A DNA stretch of 35,182 nucleotides from Alphaproteobacteria bacterium MarineAlpha6_Bin4 (GCA_002937775.1 PTKO01000009.1:1-35182), one strand, 5' to 3'; counted from the first letter of the stretch, positions 1 through 10,160 are shown. The notes: generated by a model from the sequence alone, not told the origin. Program-made: numbers and translations.

Positions 1-24
1 TATTTGCGTCTAAAACTTCAGTGT

Positions 25-30
25 TATAAT
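25..30 (+). promoter_or_regulatory. Possible -10 element before the deacetylase operon
   Basis: TATAAT in the 130-base stretch before the first gene, with only a weak TTTGCG-like -35 at 3-8 (16-base spacing). In such AT-rich sequence TATAAT occurs often by chance. Nothing else is evident in 1-130 apart from a 22-codon hydrophobic reading frame (51-119) that I do not call. Confidence 0.25.
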
Positions 31-130
31 TTATAAATATAATTATAAAGATGAATAAAATAATTTTTTTCATAATTAATTTAACAATAAATATTTTATT
101 AAAAGTATTTTCAAGATAAATTTATTTATT

Positions 131-1057
131 ATGTCAACAGCTATTGTAACACATAAAGATTGTATTCTTCATGATACTGGTATGAATCATCCTGAAAGTA
201 AAGAAAGATTAATTGCTATTAATAATACCCTTAAACGATTTAAATCAAACAAAATAAAATGGTTTCAAGGTGAAAAGATAAATTTAGAACACTTTCTCAG
301 TGTCCATTCTGAAAATTATATAAATGATATAAAAAAAAAGTCTCCTAAAGAAGAATCTGTAAGGATTGATGCAGATACTATTTTAAGCAAATATAGTCTT
401 GAGGCAGCATTAAAAGCAACTGGTTCAGTTTGTAAAGCAGTTGATCTTATTTTTAAAGGTAGTTTTAAGAATGCGTTTTGTCCAATAAGACCACCAGGAC
501 ATCATGCAGAACCACAAAGAGCTATGGGCTTTTGTTTTTTTAATAATGTTGCAATTGCAGCATATTACTCAAAGTTAAAATATAAAGTTAAAAGATGTGC
601 GGTTATTGATTTTGATGTTCATCATGGAAACGGAACTCAAAAAATGTTTTGGGATGATCCAAATATGTTTTATGCTTCAACTCACCAAGAAGGTATTTTT
701 CCAGGAACAGGTTTTAAAGAAGAAACAGGAATAAATAATAATATAGTAAACGTTCCTTTACCAGCTGGAACCAATAGCTTATTATTTAAGAAGTCTTATG
801 ATGAAATAATTTTTCCTAAGCTAGAAAAATTTTCCCCAGATATAGTTTTTATTTCAGCTGGTTTTGATGCCCATAAGAATGATCCTTTAGCTGATTTTAG
901 ATTAAACACAGAAGATTTTTTTTGGATAACTAAAAAATTAAATGATTTTTCGACTAAAAATTGCAAAGGTAAATTGATTTCATGTTTAGAAGGAGGTTAT
1001 AATATTAAAGCATTATCAGAAAGTTGTTTAGAACATGTGAAGGGGTTAATTTTATGA
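131..1057 (+). CDS. Histone deacetylase-family (AcuC/HDAC-like) deacetylase
   Basis: This 308-residue protein is a zinc-dependent deacetylase of the arginase/deacetylase fold, probably acting on acetyl-lysine or acetylated small amines such as polyamines. The family signatures appear in order: RPPGHHAE at residues 120-127, with the active-site His pair H124/H125; GFCFFNNVAIAA near 133-144; DFDVHHGNGTQ at 160-170, with likely zinc ligands D162 and H164; SAGFDAH at 242-248, with zinc ligand D246; and EGGYN near 287-291, with the catalytic Tyr at 290. The length is normal for bacterial members. There is no signal peptide, so it should be cytoplasmic. It shares an ATGA stop/start with xseB and probably leads the xseB-ispA-dxs operon. 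The fold and catalytic class are clear; the substrate cannot be told from sequence. Confidence 0.9.
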   Translation: MSTAIVTHKDCILHDTGMNHPESKERLIAINNTLKRFKSNKIKWFQGEKINLEHFLSVHSENYINDIKKKSPKEESVRIDADTILSKYSLEAALKATGSVCKAVDLIFKGSFKNAFCPIRPPGHHAEPQRAMGFCFFNNVAIAAYYSKLKYKVKRCAVIDFDVHHGNGTQKMFWDDPNMFYASTHQEGIFPGTGFKEETGINNNIVNVPLPAGTNSLLFKKSYDEIIFPKLEKFSPDIVFISAGFDAHKNDPLADFRLNTEDFFWITKKLNDFSTKNCKGKLISCLEGGYNIKALSESCLEHVKGLIL

Positions 1058-1293
1058 GTAAAGAAAAAAATAATAATATTGATCAAATGTCATTTGAGAA
1101 AGCTTTAGAGGAACTAGAGTCAATTACTGAAAATTTTGAGGATGGTGAATCAACCCTAGAAAATGCAGTTAATTTATATAATAGAGGCGTATTACTAAAA
1201 AATCATTGTGAAAAAAAATTAAATGAAGCAAAAAAAAAGATCGACCAAGTAAAAAACCATAAAGAAAGTTCAACTATAGAAAAAAATGAATGA
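1054..1293 (+). CDS. xseB: Exodeoxyribonuclease VII small subunit
   Basis: This 79-residue helical protein is the small subunit of exonuclease VII, which degrades single-stranded DNA together with XseA; xseA is not in the window. The core around FEKALEELESITENFEDGESTLENA followed by YNRGVLLKNHCEKKLNEA is typical of the family (written here in two parts that adjoin in the protein). I chose the ATG at 1054, which overlaps the deacetylase stop as ATGA and follows an AAGGGG-type ribosome site. A TTG at 1024 would add ten residues encoded inside the upstream gene. The 3' end overlaps ispA by 8 bases. The xseB-ispA-dxs order is widely conserved in proteobacteria and supports the call. Confidence 0.93.
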   Translation: MSKEKNNNIDQMSFEKALEELESITENFEDGESTLENAVNLYNRGVLLKNHCEKKLNEAKKKIDQVKNHKESSTIEKNE

Positions 1294-2173
1294 TTTAAAA
1301 GCAAACTTAAGAAGCGCGCAAAAAGAAGTAGATAAAACCATAAAATCTCTTTTACCTTTTGGCAAAGGAATAGAAAAAAAACTTTTTGAAGCAATCAATT
1401 ATTCAATTTTATCTAGCGGTAAAAGATTAAGACCTTTTTTAGTAATTCAATCTTCTAAATTATTTGATGTTAGTGAAAAAAGTGCGCTAAGAGTTGCTTC
1501 ATCGATAGAAATGATTCACTCATATTCCTTGATACATGACGATTTACCATCAATGGACAATGATGATTTAAGAAGAGGTTTGCTTACTACACATAAAAAA
1601 TATAATGAAGCTACAGCAATTCTAGCAGGAGATTCACTATTAACTTTATCATTTCAAGTTTTATCTGACACTCTAACACATAGCGACCCAAGAATTAGAT
1701 GTGATCTAATTAATGAACTAGCAAAAGCAGCTGGGGCATACGGAATGGTCGGAGGACAAATGATGGATCTTGAAGCAGAAAATAAAAAATTAAGTATAGG
1801 TGCTATTACAAGAATTCAAATGTTAAAAACAGGAGCATTAATCGCATATGCTTGTAATTCCGGCGCAATAATGGGTAGAGCTGAAAAAAAAGAAAAATTT
1901 TCATTACAAGGTTATGCACATGACATTGGTTTAGCTTATCAAATTAGAGACGATCTTTTGGATGTTACAAGTACAGAAAAGGAATTGGGAAAAAAGGTTA
2001 ACAAGGATAAAAAAGCAGGCAAAAAGAATTTTGTTTCAATTTTAGGTAAAGAAAGGGCAAAAAAACAATTAGAATTTCTTGGCAACCAAGCAATCAAACA
2101 TTTAGAAGTTTTTGATGATAAAGCAAATTTGCTTAGAGAAGTCGCTAGATTTATTGTAGAAAGAGATAGATAA
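1286..2173 (+). CDS. ispA: Farnesyl/geranyl diphosphate synthase
   Basis: This is a 295-residue trans-isoprenyl diphosphate synthase that condenses IPP with DMAPP or GPP, most likely to farnesyl diphosphate. GKRLRP (45-50) binds the diphosphate. The first aspartate-rich motif is DDLPSMD at 85-91, followed by DDLRRG. The second is the DDLLD motif at 222-226. HSYSLIHDD and GGQMMDLEAE are further family landmarks. The length fits IspA. It overlaps xseB by 8 bases and precedes dxs by 21 bases, so a shared transcript is likely. Chain length (C15 or C20) is not fixed by what I can see; the neighbours favour the usual IspA role. Confidence 0.93.
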   Translation: MNDLKANLRSAQKEVDKTIKSLLPFGKGIEKKLFEAINYSILSSGKRLRPFLVIQSSKLFDVSEKSALRVASSIEMIHSYSLIHDDLPSMDNDDLRRGLLTTHKKYNEATAILAGDSLLTLSFQVLSDTLTHSDPRIRCDLINELAKAAGAYGMVGGQMMDLEAENKKLSIGAITRIQMLKTGALIAYACNSGAIMGRAEKKEKFSLQGYAHDIGLAYQIRDDLLDVTSTEKELGKKVNKDKKAGKKNFVSILGKERAKKQLEFLGNQAIKHLEVFDDKANLLREVARFIVERDR

Positions 2174-2194
2174 GTATAATATAATAAATTCCTT

Positions 2195-4117
2195 ATGGAG
2201 AACAATAAAACACCACTATTGGACAAAATAAATTTTCCAAAAGATTTAAGGAAATTGTCTAAAGATAAATTAGAAGATGTAGCTAAAGAACTAAGGAACG
2301 AAACAGTTGAAGCTGTTTCAGAGACTGGTGGACATCTAGGAGCAAGTCTTGGTGTAATAGAATTAACAGTAGCAATTCATTATGTATTTAATACACCAAA
2401 TGACAGACTTATTTGGGATGTTGGGCATCAAGCATACCCACATAAAATTCTAACTGGTAGAAGAGATAAGATAAAGACATTAAGACAAAAAAATGGACTT
2501 TATGGTTTTACAAAAAGAACAGAAAGCGAATACGATCCTTTTGGTGCCGCCCACGCATCTACTGCTATGTCATCTGGTTTAGGGATGGCAATTGGTAGAG
2601 ATTTATTAAAAAAAAAGAATAATGTAGTTTGTGTAGTTGGAGATGGAGCTATGAGTGGAGGAATGGCATATGAAGCAATGAATAATGCTGGTTCAGAGAA
2701 ATCTAAGCTAGTAGTCATACTTAACGATAACGATATGTCAATCGCACCTCCAGTTGGAGCTTTAAGTAATTATTTGTCTAGAATAATTTCATCAGGAACC
2801 TATCAATCATTTAAAAATCTTGGCGGCAAAATTGTTTCCAAAACTTTTCCCGAAAGAATTGGAAAAGCTGCAAAAAAAGCCGAAGAATTTGCTAGAGGAA
2901 TTGTTACTGGAGGAACTCTTTTTGAAGAACTAGGTTTTTTTTATGTTGGACCAATTGATGGACATAACTTGAAGAGCTTAGTTCCTGTTTTAGAAAATGC
3001 TAAAAAATATAAAAATGGACCAATACTAATTCACTGTGTTACAAAAAAAGGGAAGGGTTATGAGCCCGCAGAAAAATCAGACGATAAATACCATGGTGTA
3101 AATAAATTTAATGTCGCAACCGGTGTTCAACAAAAATCAGAGTCCAAAGCACCTTCGTACACCAAGGTTTATGCAAATAGTTTAATCAATGAAGCAAAAA
3201 AAGATAAAAAAGTTGTTGCGATTACAGCCGCAATGCCATCAGGGACAGGTCTAGATATTTTCGGCAAAGAATTTCCAAGCAGGTGTTTTGATGTTGGTAT
3301 AGCAGAACAACACGCAGTTACTTTTGCTGCTGGGCTAGCAACTGAGGGTTTTAAGCCATTTGCTACAATCTATTCAACTTTTTTGCAAAGAGCTTATGAC
3401 CAAGTTGTTCACGACGTTGCTATACAAAAATTACCAGTACGTTTTGCTATGGACAGGGCAGGACAAGTAGGAGCTGATGGTGCTACTCATGCAGGGTCAT
3501 TTGACATAGCTTACCTTGGCTGTTTACCTGGATTTGTTTTAATGGCACCTTCAGATGAAGCAGAATTAGTACATATGGTTGCAACTGCCTGCCAAATTAA
3601 TGATAGACCATCAGCATTTAGATATCCAAGAGGTGATGGAATAGGAGTACAAATTCCAAATGAAGGGACTCCATTAGAAATAGGTAAAGGAAGAATTGTA
3701 AATGAGGGAAATAAAATTGCAATATTATCTTATGGCGCAAGACTCTATGAATGTATAAAAGCTGCAGATATATTAAATGCAAAAGGACTATCCACAACTG
3801 TTGCCGATGCTAGATTTTGTAAACCTCTTGATACAAAATTGATTAAACAGCTAGCTTTGGAGCACGAAACATTAATAACAGTAGAGGAGGGCTCGATTGG
3901 AGGTTTTGCTTCACATGTAACTAAATTCTTAAGTGGCGAATCTTTATTAGATAGTGGATTAAAATTTAGATCTTTATTTTTTCCTGATGTTTTTTTACCT
4001 CATGGAAAACCTGAAGATCAATATGAAGAGGCAAATCTTTTGGCAAAAGACATAGTTTATTGTGCACTTCAAACTTTAGGAAATAATTACTCAAAAGAAG
4101 AAATTGATTTAGCTTAG
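2195..4117 (+). CDS. dxs: 1-deoxy-D-xylulose-5-phosphate synthase
   Basis: This 640-residue thiamine diphosphate enzyme condenses pyruvate and glyceraldehyde 3-phosphate to DXP, the entry to the MEP isoprenoid pathway and also the precursor of the thiazole made by ThiG in this window. The N-terminal domain has GGHLGASLG (45-53, with H47) and the ThDP/Mg motif from GDGAMSGG (149-156) to the asparagine near 178 (LNDNDMS). IDGHN follows near 254-258. The transketolase-like middle domain carries AEQHAVT with catalytic E371, then [15 protein letters not shown] near 420-434. The C-terminal domain is complete and ends near the usual length. No clear ribosome site precedes the ATG. It is the last gene of the xseB-ispA-dxs run and converges on aroC. 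Confidence 0.97.
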   Translation: MENNKTPLLDKINFPKDLRKLSKDKLEDVAKELRNETVEAVSETGGHLGASLGVIELTVAIHYVFNTPNDRLIWDVGHQAYPHKILTGRRDKIKTLRQKNGLYGFTKRTESEYDPFGAAHASTAMSSGLGMAIGRDLLKKKNNVVCVVGDGAMSGGMAYEAMNNAGSEKSKLVVILNDNDMSIAPPVGALSNYLSRIISSGTYQSFKNLGGKIVSKTFPERIGKAAKKAEEFARGIVTGGTLFEELGFFYVGPIDGHNLKSLVPVLENAKKYKNGPILIHCVTKKGKGYEPAEKSDDKYHGVNKFNVATGVQQKSESKAPSYTKVYANSLINEAKKDKKVVAITAAMPSGTGLDIFGKEFPSRCFDVGIAEQHAVTFAAGLATEGFKPFATIYSTFLQRAYDQVVHDVAIQKLPVRFAMDRAGQVGADGATHAGSFDIAYLGCLPGFVLMAPSDEAELVHMVATACQINDRPSAFRYPRGDGIGVQIPNEGTPLEIGKGRIVNEGNKIAILSYGARLYECIKAADILNAKGLSTTVADARFCKPLDTKLIKQLALEHETLITVEEGSIGGFASHVTKFLSGESLLDSGLKFRSLFFPDVFLPHGKPEDQYEEANLLAKDIVYCALQTLGNNYSKEEIDLA

Positions 4118-4160
4118 AACTTAAATTCTATATCAAGCCACTTTAACTAATTAAAAATAA

Positions 4161-5243
4161 TTAAGATTGAAAAATTTTATTTCTCAAAAAATGGTCTGCT
4201 AGTACGCAAGCTAACATTGCCTCACCTATAGGCACAGCTCTAATACCAACGCACGGATCGTGCCTGCCACCAACAGAAATAGTTGTTTTTTTCAATTTTT
4301 TAGTTACTGTATTTTTTTTTTTTAATATTGAACTGGTTGGTTTAACAACAAATCTAGCAACTATATTTTGACCAGATGATATTCCGCCTAAAATACCACC
4401 AGCATGATTAGACTCAAATTTAACCTTACCTTTATTTAATGTCATTTCATCAGAACTTTCATCGCCAGGCATAAAAGCAGATGCAAATCCACTGCCGATT
4501 TCCACACCTTTAACAGCATTAATACTCATTAAAGCTTTAGCTATTTCTGCATCTAATTTATCATAAACTGGTTCACCAAGACCAACTGGAACGCCTTTAG
4601 CTTCCAACTCTATTATTGCACCAACAGAAGAACCACTCTTTCTAATTTGTGTTAAATAATTTTCCCAAATTTTTAACATTTTTTTATCTGGACACCAAAA
4701 ATGATTTTTTTTTGCAAAATTCCAGTCCCAATTATCCCTATTTATATGAAGAGATCCCATTTGTATTAAAGCTCCTCTTATTAAAAAATTACTTCCTAAA
4801 TTTGCTGATAAAATTTTTCTAGCAATAGCTCCAGCAACAACTCTCATCGCAGTTTCTCTTGCTGACGATCTTCCGCCTCCACGGTAATCCCTAATACCAT
4901 ATTTTTTTTCATATGTGTAATCAGCATGGCCAGGCCTAAATTTATTTTTTAATTTAGCATAATCTTTTGATTTTTGATCTTCATTATGAATTATGAAAGA
5001 TATAGGAGCTCCAGTTGTATAATTATTAAAAACACCTGATAAGATTTTAACTCTATCCTTTTCTTTTCTTTGTGTAACAAATTTGCTACTTCCTGGTCTT
5101 CTTTGGTTTAAAAAAAATTGAATTTCTTTTTCATCTATACGAATTTTTGAGGGCACGCCATCAACTGTACACCCAATTGCTGGGCCATGGCTTTCTCCCC
5201 AAGTACTAAACTTAAATATTTTTCCAAAACTATTTCCAGGCAT
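4161..5243 (-). CDS. aroC: Chorismate synthase
   Basis: This 360-residue enzyme converts EPSP to chorismate using reduced FMN, the last common step of the shikimate pathway. Signatures are [10 protein letters not shown] at 16-25, including the conserved H19; RPGHADYTY at 103-111, with the second conserved His at 106; [11 protein letters not shown] at 121-131; and near the C terminus [19 protein letters not shown]. Its length is standard. It starts 2 bases after the fabI stop, so the two are almost certainly co-transcribed. The fabI-aroC pairing is common in alphaproteobacteria. AroQ at 30161-30598 supplies an earlier step of the same pathway. Confidence 0.97.
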   Translation of the reverse strand: MPGNSFGKIFKFSTWGESHGPAIGCTVDGVPSKIRIDEKEIQFFLNQRRPGSSKFVTQRKEKDRVKILSGVFNNYTTGAPISFIIHNEDQKSKDYAKLKNKFRPGHADYTYEKKYGIRDYRGGGRSSARETAMRVVAGAIARKILSANLGSNFLIRGALIQMGSLHINRDNWDWNFAKKNHFWCPDKKMLKIWENYLTQIRKSGSSVGAIIELEAKGVPVGLGEPVYDKLDAEIAKALMSINAVKGVEIGSGFASAFMPGDESSDEMTLNKGKVKFESNHAGGILGGISSGQNIVARFVVKPTSSILKKKNTVTKKLKKTTISVGGRHDPCVGIRAVPIGEAMLACVLADHFLRNKIFQS

Positions 5244-5245
5244 TT

Positions 5246-6058
5246 TTATTTTTCTTCAAAAATATCAGGAGAATTAGTATCTTTCATTCCTATAATATTA
5301 TATCCAGAATCTACATGGTGAATTTCACCAGTTACTCCAGATGAAAGATCACTTAAAAGGTAAATTGCTGAACCAGATATATCATCAACTGTAATATTTC
5401 TTTTTAGCGGTGAATTATTTTCGTTCCATTTTAAAATATAATTAAAATCACCAATTGCCGAAGCTGCTAAAGTTTTTATCGGACCAGGGGATAAAGCATT
5501 TACTCTAATTTTTTTTTCTCCTAAATCTTTTGCTAAATACTTTATACTTGCTTCCAAAGCAGATTTTGCAATACCCATAACATTATAATGAGGCATATAT
5601 TTTTCCGATCCAAAATAAGATAAAGTTAACATAGAGCCTCCATTAGGCATTATTTTTTCAGCTTCTCTTGCAATTGCTGTAAATGAATAGCAAGAAATAT
5701 CCATTGTTTTTTTAAAATTATCTTTAGATGTATTTAAATATTTTCCTTTAAGCTCTTCTCTATTAGAAAATGCAATAGCATGAACAACAAAATCAATTTT
5801 TTTCCATTTTTTTTTCAGTTCATTGAAAACATTCTGTATATCTTTTTCATTTTCGACATTGCATTCCAAAACAATTGAAGAATTTATTTGTTTTGCAAGT
5901 GGAATAATTCTTTTTTCCAACGCCTCACCCTGATAAGTTAATGCTATTTCAGCTCCTTCTTCATTAAGTTTTTTTGCAATTGCCCATGCTATTGATCTGT
6001 CATTAGCAATACCCATCACCAAACCTTTTTTATTATTCATTAGGGAATTTTTTATCAT
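5246..6058 (-). CDS. fabI: Enoyl-[acyl-carrier-protein] reductase (NADH)
   Basis: This is a 270-residue short-chain dehydrogenase-like enoyl-ACP reductase, the last step of each fatty-acid elongation cycle. The FabI form of the nucleotide motif is present ([20 protein letters not shown], 12-31). So is the FabI catalytic arrangement: Y148 in SYFG, then Y158 and K165 with the Y-x6-K spacing that separates FabI from ordinary SDRs. [14 protein letters not shown] and the C-terminal [11 protein letters not shown] agree. The start is uncertain: the first ATG (6058) or an in-frame ATG at 6040 (Met7) would both give a normal N terminus, and neither has a ribosome site. It lies between hemA and aroC, all on one strand. 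Confidence 0.95.
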   Translation of the reverse strand: MIKNSLMNNKKGLVMGIANDRSIAWAIAKKLNEEGAEIALTYQGEALEKRIIPLAKQINSSIVLECNVENEKDIQNVFNELKKKWKKIDFVVHAIAFSNREELKGKYLNTSKDNFKKTMDISCYSFTAIAREAEKIMPNGGSMLTLSYFGSEKYMPHYNVMGIAKSALEASIKYLAKDLGEKKIRVNALSPGPIKTLAASAIGDFNYILKWNENNSPLKRNITVDDISGSAIYLLSDLSSGVTGEIHHVDSGYNIIGMKDTNSPDIFEEK

Positions 6059-6115
6059 TTTTTTTATATAAATAATAAATAATAATTTTTTTCTTTTATT
6101 TAAGTTTATTTTTTT

Positions 6116-7327
6116 TTAAGCAGCTTTTCTTAGTTTTAATTTTTTCCAAGTTAATTCAAGAGCTTTTATAAGTTCGTCAATCATTTGATCAGTATGTAAA
6201 GGACAAGGTGTGATTCTTAATCTTTCTTCACCTCTTGGTACAGTAGGGTAATTGATTGGCTGTAAATAAACTTTATGTTTTTCCAGCAATTCATCTGAAG
6301 CTTTTTTACATAATCTGCTATCACCTATTATTATTGGAATTATGTGACTTTTTGTTTTTAAAAAAGGTATGTTTGCTGCTAATAATTTTTCTTTAATTAA
6401 CAAACATTTTTCATTTAGTTTATTTCTTAATTGTTGATTGTCTTTAACATATCTTATACTTGCAATAGCACCGCAAGCAATAGCTGGCGGCAAAGATGTT
6501 GTAAATATAAATCCAGGGGAAAAACTTCTAATAAAATCAACAATAGTTTTTGTTGATGATATATAGCCACCCATTAAACCAAAAGCTTTTGCTAAAGTAC
6601 CGTTAATAATATCAATTTCATCCATTATATTTTGTTCTTGAGCAACACCACCTCCATGATGTCCATATAAACCAACTGCGTGAACTTCATCAAGATAAGT
6701 TAATGCATTATATTTTTTTGCTAATTTCACATAAGACTCTATTGGAGTAAAGTCTCCATCCATTGAATACACCGACTCAAACACAATTATTTTTGGTCTG
6801 TTAATATCAACTTTGTTTAAAAGATTTTCTAAATGATCAGTGTCATTATGTTTAAAAATATACTTTTCAGCTTTACTATTTCTAATACCATTTATCATTG
6901 AAGCGTGATTTTTTTCATCTGAAAAAAAAGCACAATTTTCTAATTTAGATCCTAAAATATTTAAGGCTGAATCATTTGCTACATAACCAGAGGTGAATAC
7001 TAAAGAAGACTCTTTTTCATGTATTTCACTTATTTCATTTTCTAAAGCAATATGATAATTACTAGTTCCAGATATGTTTCTTGTTCCACCAGAACCTGCG
7101 CCAACCTCTTTCATTGCTCTTTCAATTGCTTCTAAAACAAACGGATGTTGTCCCATCCCCAAATAATCGTTGCTACACCAAACAATTATGTTCTCTTTTT
7201 TCAAATAATTTCTAAATTTTGCATTTGGAAAAGAACCTGAAATTCTAGCTATATTTCTAAAAATTCTATATTCCCCGGATTTTTTTAAATTATTTATTGA
7301 ATCTGAAAAGTATTTTTTATAGTCCAT
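6116..7327 (-). CDS. hemA: 5-aminolevulinate synthase
   Basis: This 403-residue PLP enzyme of the alpha-oxoamine synthase family condenses glycine and succinyl-CoA to 5-aminolevulinate (Shemin pathway), the usual alphaproteobacterial route to heme. Features include WCSNDYLGMGQHP near 50-62, GAGSGGTRNISGTSNYH (77-92), FTSGYVAND (111-119), LDEVHAVGLYG (212-222) and the PLP lysine K247 in NGTLAKAFG. The close relatives BioF and Kbl were considered; the N-terminal GEYRIFRNIARISGSFPNA segment and the C-terminal ITPCPLHTD region fit ALAS better. The gene diverges from thiO across 64 bases and sits 57 bases upstream of fabI on the same strand. Confidence 0.94.
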   Translation of the reverse strand: MDYKKYFSDSINNLKKSGEYRIFRNIARISGSFPNAKFRNYLKKENIIVWCSNDYLGMGQHPFVLEAIERAMKEVGAGSGGTRNISGTSNYHIALENEISEIHEKESSLVFTSGYVANDSALNILGSKLENCAFFSDEKNHASMINGIRNSKAEKYIFKHNDTDHLENLLNKVDINRPKIIVFESVYSMDGDFTPIESYVKLAKKYNALTYLDEVHAVGLYGHHGGGVAQEQNIMDEIDIINGTLAKAFGLMGGYISSTKTIVDFIRSFSPGFIFTTSLPPAIACGAIASIRYVKDNQQLRNKLNEKCLLIKEKLLAANIPFLKTKSHIIPIIIGDSRLCKKASDELLEKHKVYLQPINYPTVPRGEERLRITPCPLHTDQMIDELIKALELTWKKLKLRKAA

Positions 7328-7391
7328 TATAATTAAAAAATATATAATTAATTGTTCATTTAATAATGTAACATAACTTTAATATACGACA

Positions 7392-8507
7392 ATGGTTTTA
7401 ATTATAGGCGGAGGAATTATAGGGCTATCAATTGCTTGGAGATTAACTGGCATTGGGAAAAAAGTTTTAATTATTGATAAAAGTAATTTTGGCAAAGAAG
7501 CTAGCTGGGCCGCTGCTGGAATGCTATCTGGAAGATTAGATTTAAAACCATCAGAAAAAAGTTTGTTACCAATTTTCGAAAAAAGTCACTATGCATGGCC
7601 TAAATTTGCTAAAGAATTAGAAAATAAATCTGGAAAAAGTATAGGTTACAGAAAAGAAGGAACTTTGATGGTAGCATGTGATATAAATGAAGAAAATAAA
7701 TTAAAAAAAAATTATAATTTTCTTAAAAAAAATGGAATAAATGTTTTTTGGCTTTCTGGTAATAAAATAAGACAAAAAGAGCCGTATGTTTCAAGTAATG
7801 TTTTATCAGGAATTTTTTCACCTGGAGATCATCACGTAAATAATCGATACACAATTGATGCATTAATAACAATATTAAAAAAAAATAAAAATAATTGCAT
7901 TTTTAAAGAAAATACAGAAGTTACAAAAATTATCACAGAGAAGAATAAAGTAGTTGGAGTTAAAACCAAGAATGAAATAATAAAAACTAAAGAAATAATA
8001 GTTTGTTCAGGAGCTTGGACAAATAAAATAAAAAATATACAAATCAAAGAAGTTCCTATAAGACCTGTAAAAGGACAAATGATTTGTTTAAAAATACCTA
8101 AAGGAAACACTGTTTTGAAACATATCTTATGGAGAGAGAATGTTTATTTAGTGCCACGAGATAATTATGATTTAATTATTGGCGCAACTGAAGAAGAAAT
8201 GGGATTTGATAAAAGTTTGACCGCTGGGGGTATTTATAATTTATTAAAAATTGGAAGAGAAATTCTTCCTGTAATTGAAGATTTATCTATTATTGAATCA
8301 TGGTCTGGTTTAAGACCTACAACAAGAGATGAAGCTCCTATAATAGGGCCTTCAAAAAAAATAAAAGGTTTAATATATGCAACTGGACATCATAGAAATG
8401 GCATACTTTTAGCTCCTTTTACTTCAAGTGTAATAAAGAATTATTATTTAAATGGAAAGATAGAAAACGATTGCGATAAATTAAAACCTGGGAGGTTTGT
8501 CGTTTAA
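7392..8507 (+). CDS. thiO: Glycine oxidase / FAD-dependent oxidoreductase of thiazole synthesis
   Basis: This 371-residue DAO-family flavoprotein oxidises glycine to iminoacetate (dehydroglycine), the imine used by ThiG. The FAD-binding GGGIIGLSIAWRL motif starts at residue 6, followed by the FAD-ribose acidic end (IIDKS) and EASWAAAGMLSG near 37-48. GLRPTTRDEAPIIGP and ATGHHRNGILLAP near the C terminus are the family's second FAD signature. It is followed after 3 bases by thiS and then thiG, which is what fixes the function as ThiO instead of another amino-acid oxidase. The 64-base gap to the divergent hemA is too short for a complete thiamine riboswitch. Confidence 0.93.
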   Translation: MVLIIGGGIIGLSIAWRLTGIGKKVLIIDKSNFGKEASWAAAGMLSGRLDLKPSEKSLLPIFEKSHYAWPKFAKELENKSGKSIGYRKEGTLMVACDINEENKLKKNYNFLKKNGINVFWLSGNKIRQKEPYVSSNVLSGIFSPGDHHVNNRYTIDALITILKKNKNNCIFKENTEVTKIITEKNKVVGVKTKNEIIKTKEIIVCSGAWTNKIKNIQIKEVPIRPVKGQMICLKIPKGNTVLKHILWRENVYLVPRDNYDLIIGATEEEMGFDKSLTAGGIYNLLKIGREILPVIEDLSIIESWSGLRPTTRDEAPIIGPSKKIKGLIYATGHHRNGILLAPFTSSVIKNYYLNGKIENDCDKLKPGRFVV

Positions 8508-8510
8508 CAA

Positions 8511-8717
8511 ATGAAAAAAAAATTGTTAATAAATGGAAAAAATACTTTTGTTATTTCTGAAACTTTATTAAATGTACTTAGCGAAATTAATTTAATAGAT
8601 AATGAAAATATGGCTATTGCCGTTAATGAACAAGTTGTGCAAAAAAATAATTGGAAAAATTATAAAATAAGATCTGGTGATACAATAGAGATAGTTAAAC
8701 CATTAAAGGGTGGTTAA
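8511..8717 (+). CDS. thiS: Sulfur carrier protein ThiS
   Basis: This 68-residue ubiquitin-like protein carries sulfur as a C-terminal thiocarboxylate to the thiazole synthase. It ends in the diagnostic Gly-Gly (LKGG at 65-68), and the preceding [11 protein letters not shown] matches the beta-grasp C-terminal strand. The start follows the thiO stop by 3 bases, with a GGGAGG ribosome-like site at 8490-8495. It is adjacent to thiG. No thiF-type adenylyltransferase is present here, so activation must depend on a gene elsewhere. Confidence 0.93.
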   Translation: MKKKLLINGKNTFVISETLLNVLSEINLIDNENMAIAVNEQVVQKNNWKNYKIRSGDTIEIVKPLKGG

Positions 8718-8721
8718 ATTT

Positions 8722-9504
8722 ATGTCTGAGTTTCTTAAAATTGCAAATAAAAAATTTAAATCAAGATTATTTATGGGTACTTCGAGATATCCGAATCAAC
8801 AAATTATGTTAGACTCGCTTGAAGCTGGAAAAACAGAAGTTGTCACAGTAGCAATTAGAAGAATTAGTTTAAAAAAATATAACGAAAACATAATTGATAT
8901 TTTAAAAAAAAAATATTTTATACTACCTAATACCGCAGGGTGCTATACAGTTAAAGAAGCTGTTTTAACCGCAGAACTAGCAAGAGAAGCTCTTAAAACA
9001 AACTTTGTAAAATTAGAAGTAATTGGAAATGAAGATGATTTATTGCCTGATATTGAAAATCTTTTACCTGCGGCTAGAGAATTAGTAAAAAAGAAATTTA
9101 ATGTTTTGCCTTATTGTAATGATGACCCTGTTGTTTGTAAAAAATTAGAAGATATAGGTTGTTCAGCAGTAATGCCGCTCGCTGCCCCAATTGGATCGGG
9201 ATTAGGTATACAAAATAAAAATAATATTGAATTTATAGTTAGACAGTCAAATGTTCCTGTAATAATAGATGCCGGAGTAGGGACAGCATCTGATGTTGCA
9301 ATTGCAATGGAACTAGGCTGCGATGGAGTTTTGTTAAATACCGCAGTAGCAGAAGCAGAAGAACCTACGTTAATGGCAAAAGCAATGGCAGAAGCTATAA
9401 ACGCAGGAAGAAATGCTTTTTTAGCTGGTAGAATGCCTAAAAGATTATTTGCAAAAAGATCAACAACAAATAAAGGCAGAATTAATATTGTAAAAAAAAA
9501 TTAA
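8722..9504 (+). CDS. thiG: Thiazole synthase
   Basis: This 260-residue TIM-barrel enzyme makes the thiazole phosphate of thiamine from DXP, dehydroglycine and ThiS-thiocarboxylate. Seen here: MGTSRYPNQ near 18-26, [14 protein letters not shown] near 68-81, VKLEVIGNE with the Schiff-base lysine K97, and [31 protein letters not shown] towards the C terminus. I chose the ATG at 8722, which lies 11 bases after an AAAGGG site. A GTG at 8710 in the same frame would add four residues and overlap the thiS end. Its stop overlaps the convergent pyrE stop within a shared TTAA. Confidence 0.96.
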   Translation: MSEFLKIANKKFKSRLFMGTSRYPNQQIMLDSLEAGKTEVVTVAIRRISLKKYNENIIDILKKKYFILPNTAGCYTVKEAVLTAELAREALKTNFVKLEVIGNEDDLLPDIENLLPAARELVKKKFNVLPYCNDDPVVCKKLEDIGCSAVMPLAAPIGSGLGIQNKNNIEFIVRQSNVPVIIDAGVGTASDVAIAMELGCDGVLLNTAVAEAEEPTLMAKAMAEAINAGRNAFLAGRMPKRLFAKRSTTNKGRINIVKKN

Positions 9505-10130
9505 GAATCTTTAAAAAGAAATTTTTCTATCTCTAATATTTCTTCTTTTTTAAAATTTTTTTTCTTTTTTAAATTATTAATAACAGCCTTCCAATTAGTT
9601 AAAAAATGAAGTTTAAGATTATTTTTTCTAAAAATTTCGTCTGAATAAATACCATAATTAAAAATTACAAAAATATCTTTTATATTTCCTCCAGCTTTTT
9701 TTATTGCATTACAAAAATTAATTTTACTTTTTCCATCTGTAGATAAATCTTCAACTAATAATACTTTTGATTTTTTTTTAATTTCACCCTCTATTTGAGA
9801 TAATTTGCCAAATCCTTTTGGTTTTTTTCTTATATATATCATAGGTTTATTTAATTTCTCTGATAATAAAGACGCATATGGTATACCGGCCGTTTCACCG
9901 CCTGCTATAAAATCTATTTTTTTTAAGTTAACCTCTTTTTTTAATAACTTGCATGCCATATCTATTATCATTCTTCTTTCTTTTAAATGACTTATAATTT
10001 TTCTACAATCAACATATACAGGACTAAATTTTCCTGATGTAAGCTTAAAATGTTTTTTTATGTCAATATTTATTGCTTTAATTTCTAAAAGAATTTTTGC
10101 TGTTTTATTTTTGAAATTTTCTAAATTCAT
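9501..10130 (-). CDS. pyrE: Orotate phosphoribosyltransferase
   Basis: This 209-residue type I phosphoribosyltransferase converts orotate and PRPP to OMP in pyrimidine synthesis. [17 protein letters not shown] at 28-44 is the orotate-side N-terminal segment of [23 protein letters not shown] (73-91) and [15 protein letters not shown] (101-115) are the PRT core and flexible loop. [11 protein letters not shown] (126-136) is the PRPP-binding motif, with the acidic pair E127/D128. The fit is to the alphaproteobacterial OPRT branch. It stands alone, converging on thiG with overlapping stops and diverging from fhs across only 30 bases. Confidence 0.9.
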   Translation of the reverse strand: MNLENFKNKTAKILLEIKAINIDIKKHFKLTSGKFSPVYVDCRKIISHLKERRMIIDMACKLLKKEVNLKKIDFIAGGETAGIPYASLLSEKLNKPMIYIRKKPKGFGKLSQIEGEIKKKSKVLLVEDLSTDGKSKINFCNAIKKAGGNIKDIFVIFNYGIYSDEIFRKNNLKLHFLTNWKAVINNLKKKKNFKKEEILEIEKFLFKDS

Positions 10131-10160
10131 ATATTATATATATTAACTTAAATTTTAAAT

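Noticed and set aside
51-119. A 22-codon hydrophobic reading frame (MNKIIFFIINLTINILLKVF, then SR) before the deacetylase gene
   Set aside because: Too short, no ribosome site, and composed of codons expected from random AT-rich sequence.
1024-1053. TTG start giving xseB ten extra residues
   Set aside because: The added residues lie inside the deacetylase gene, and the ATG at 1054 has a ribosome site and an ATGA overlap.
4118-4164. AT-rich palindrome between convergent dxs and aroC as a terminator
   Set aside because: The TAATTA repeat has no G-C pairs and no following T-run; it is expected by chance in this base composition.
7328-7391. Thiamine riboswitch before thiO
   Set aside because: The gap is only 64 bases, lacks the conserved CUGAGA-type core and is needed for two divergent promoters.
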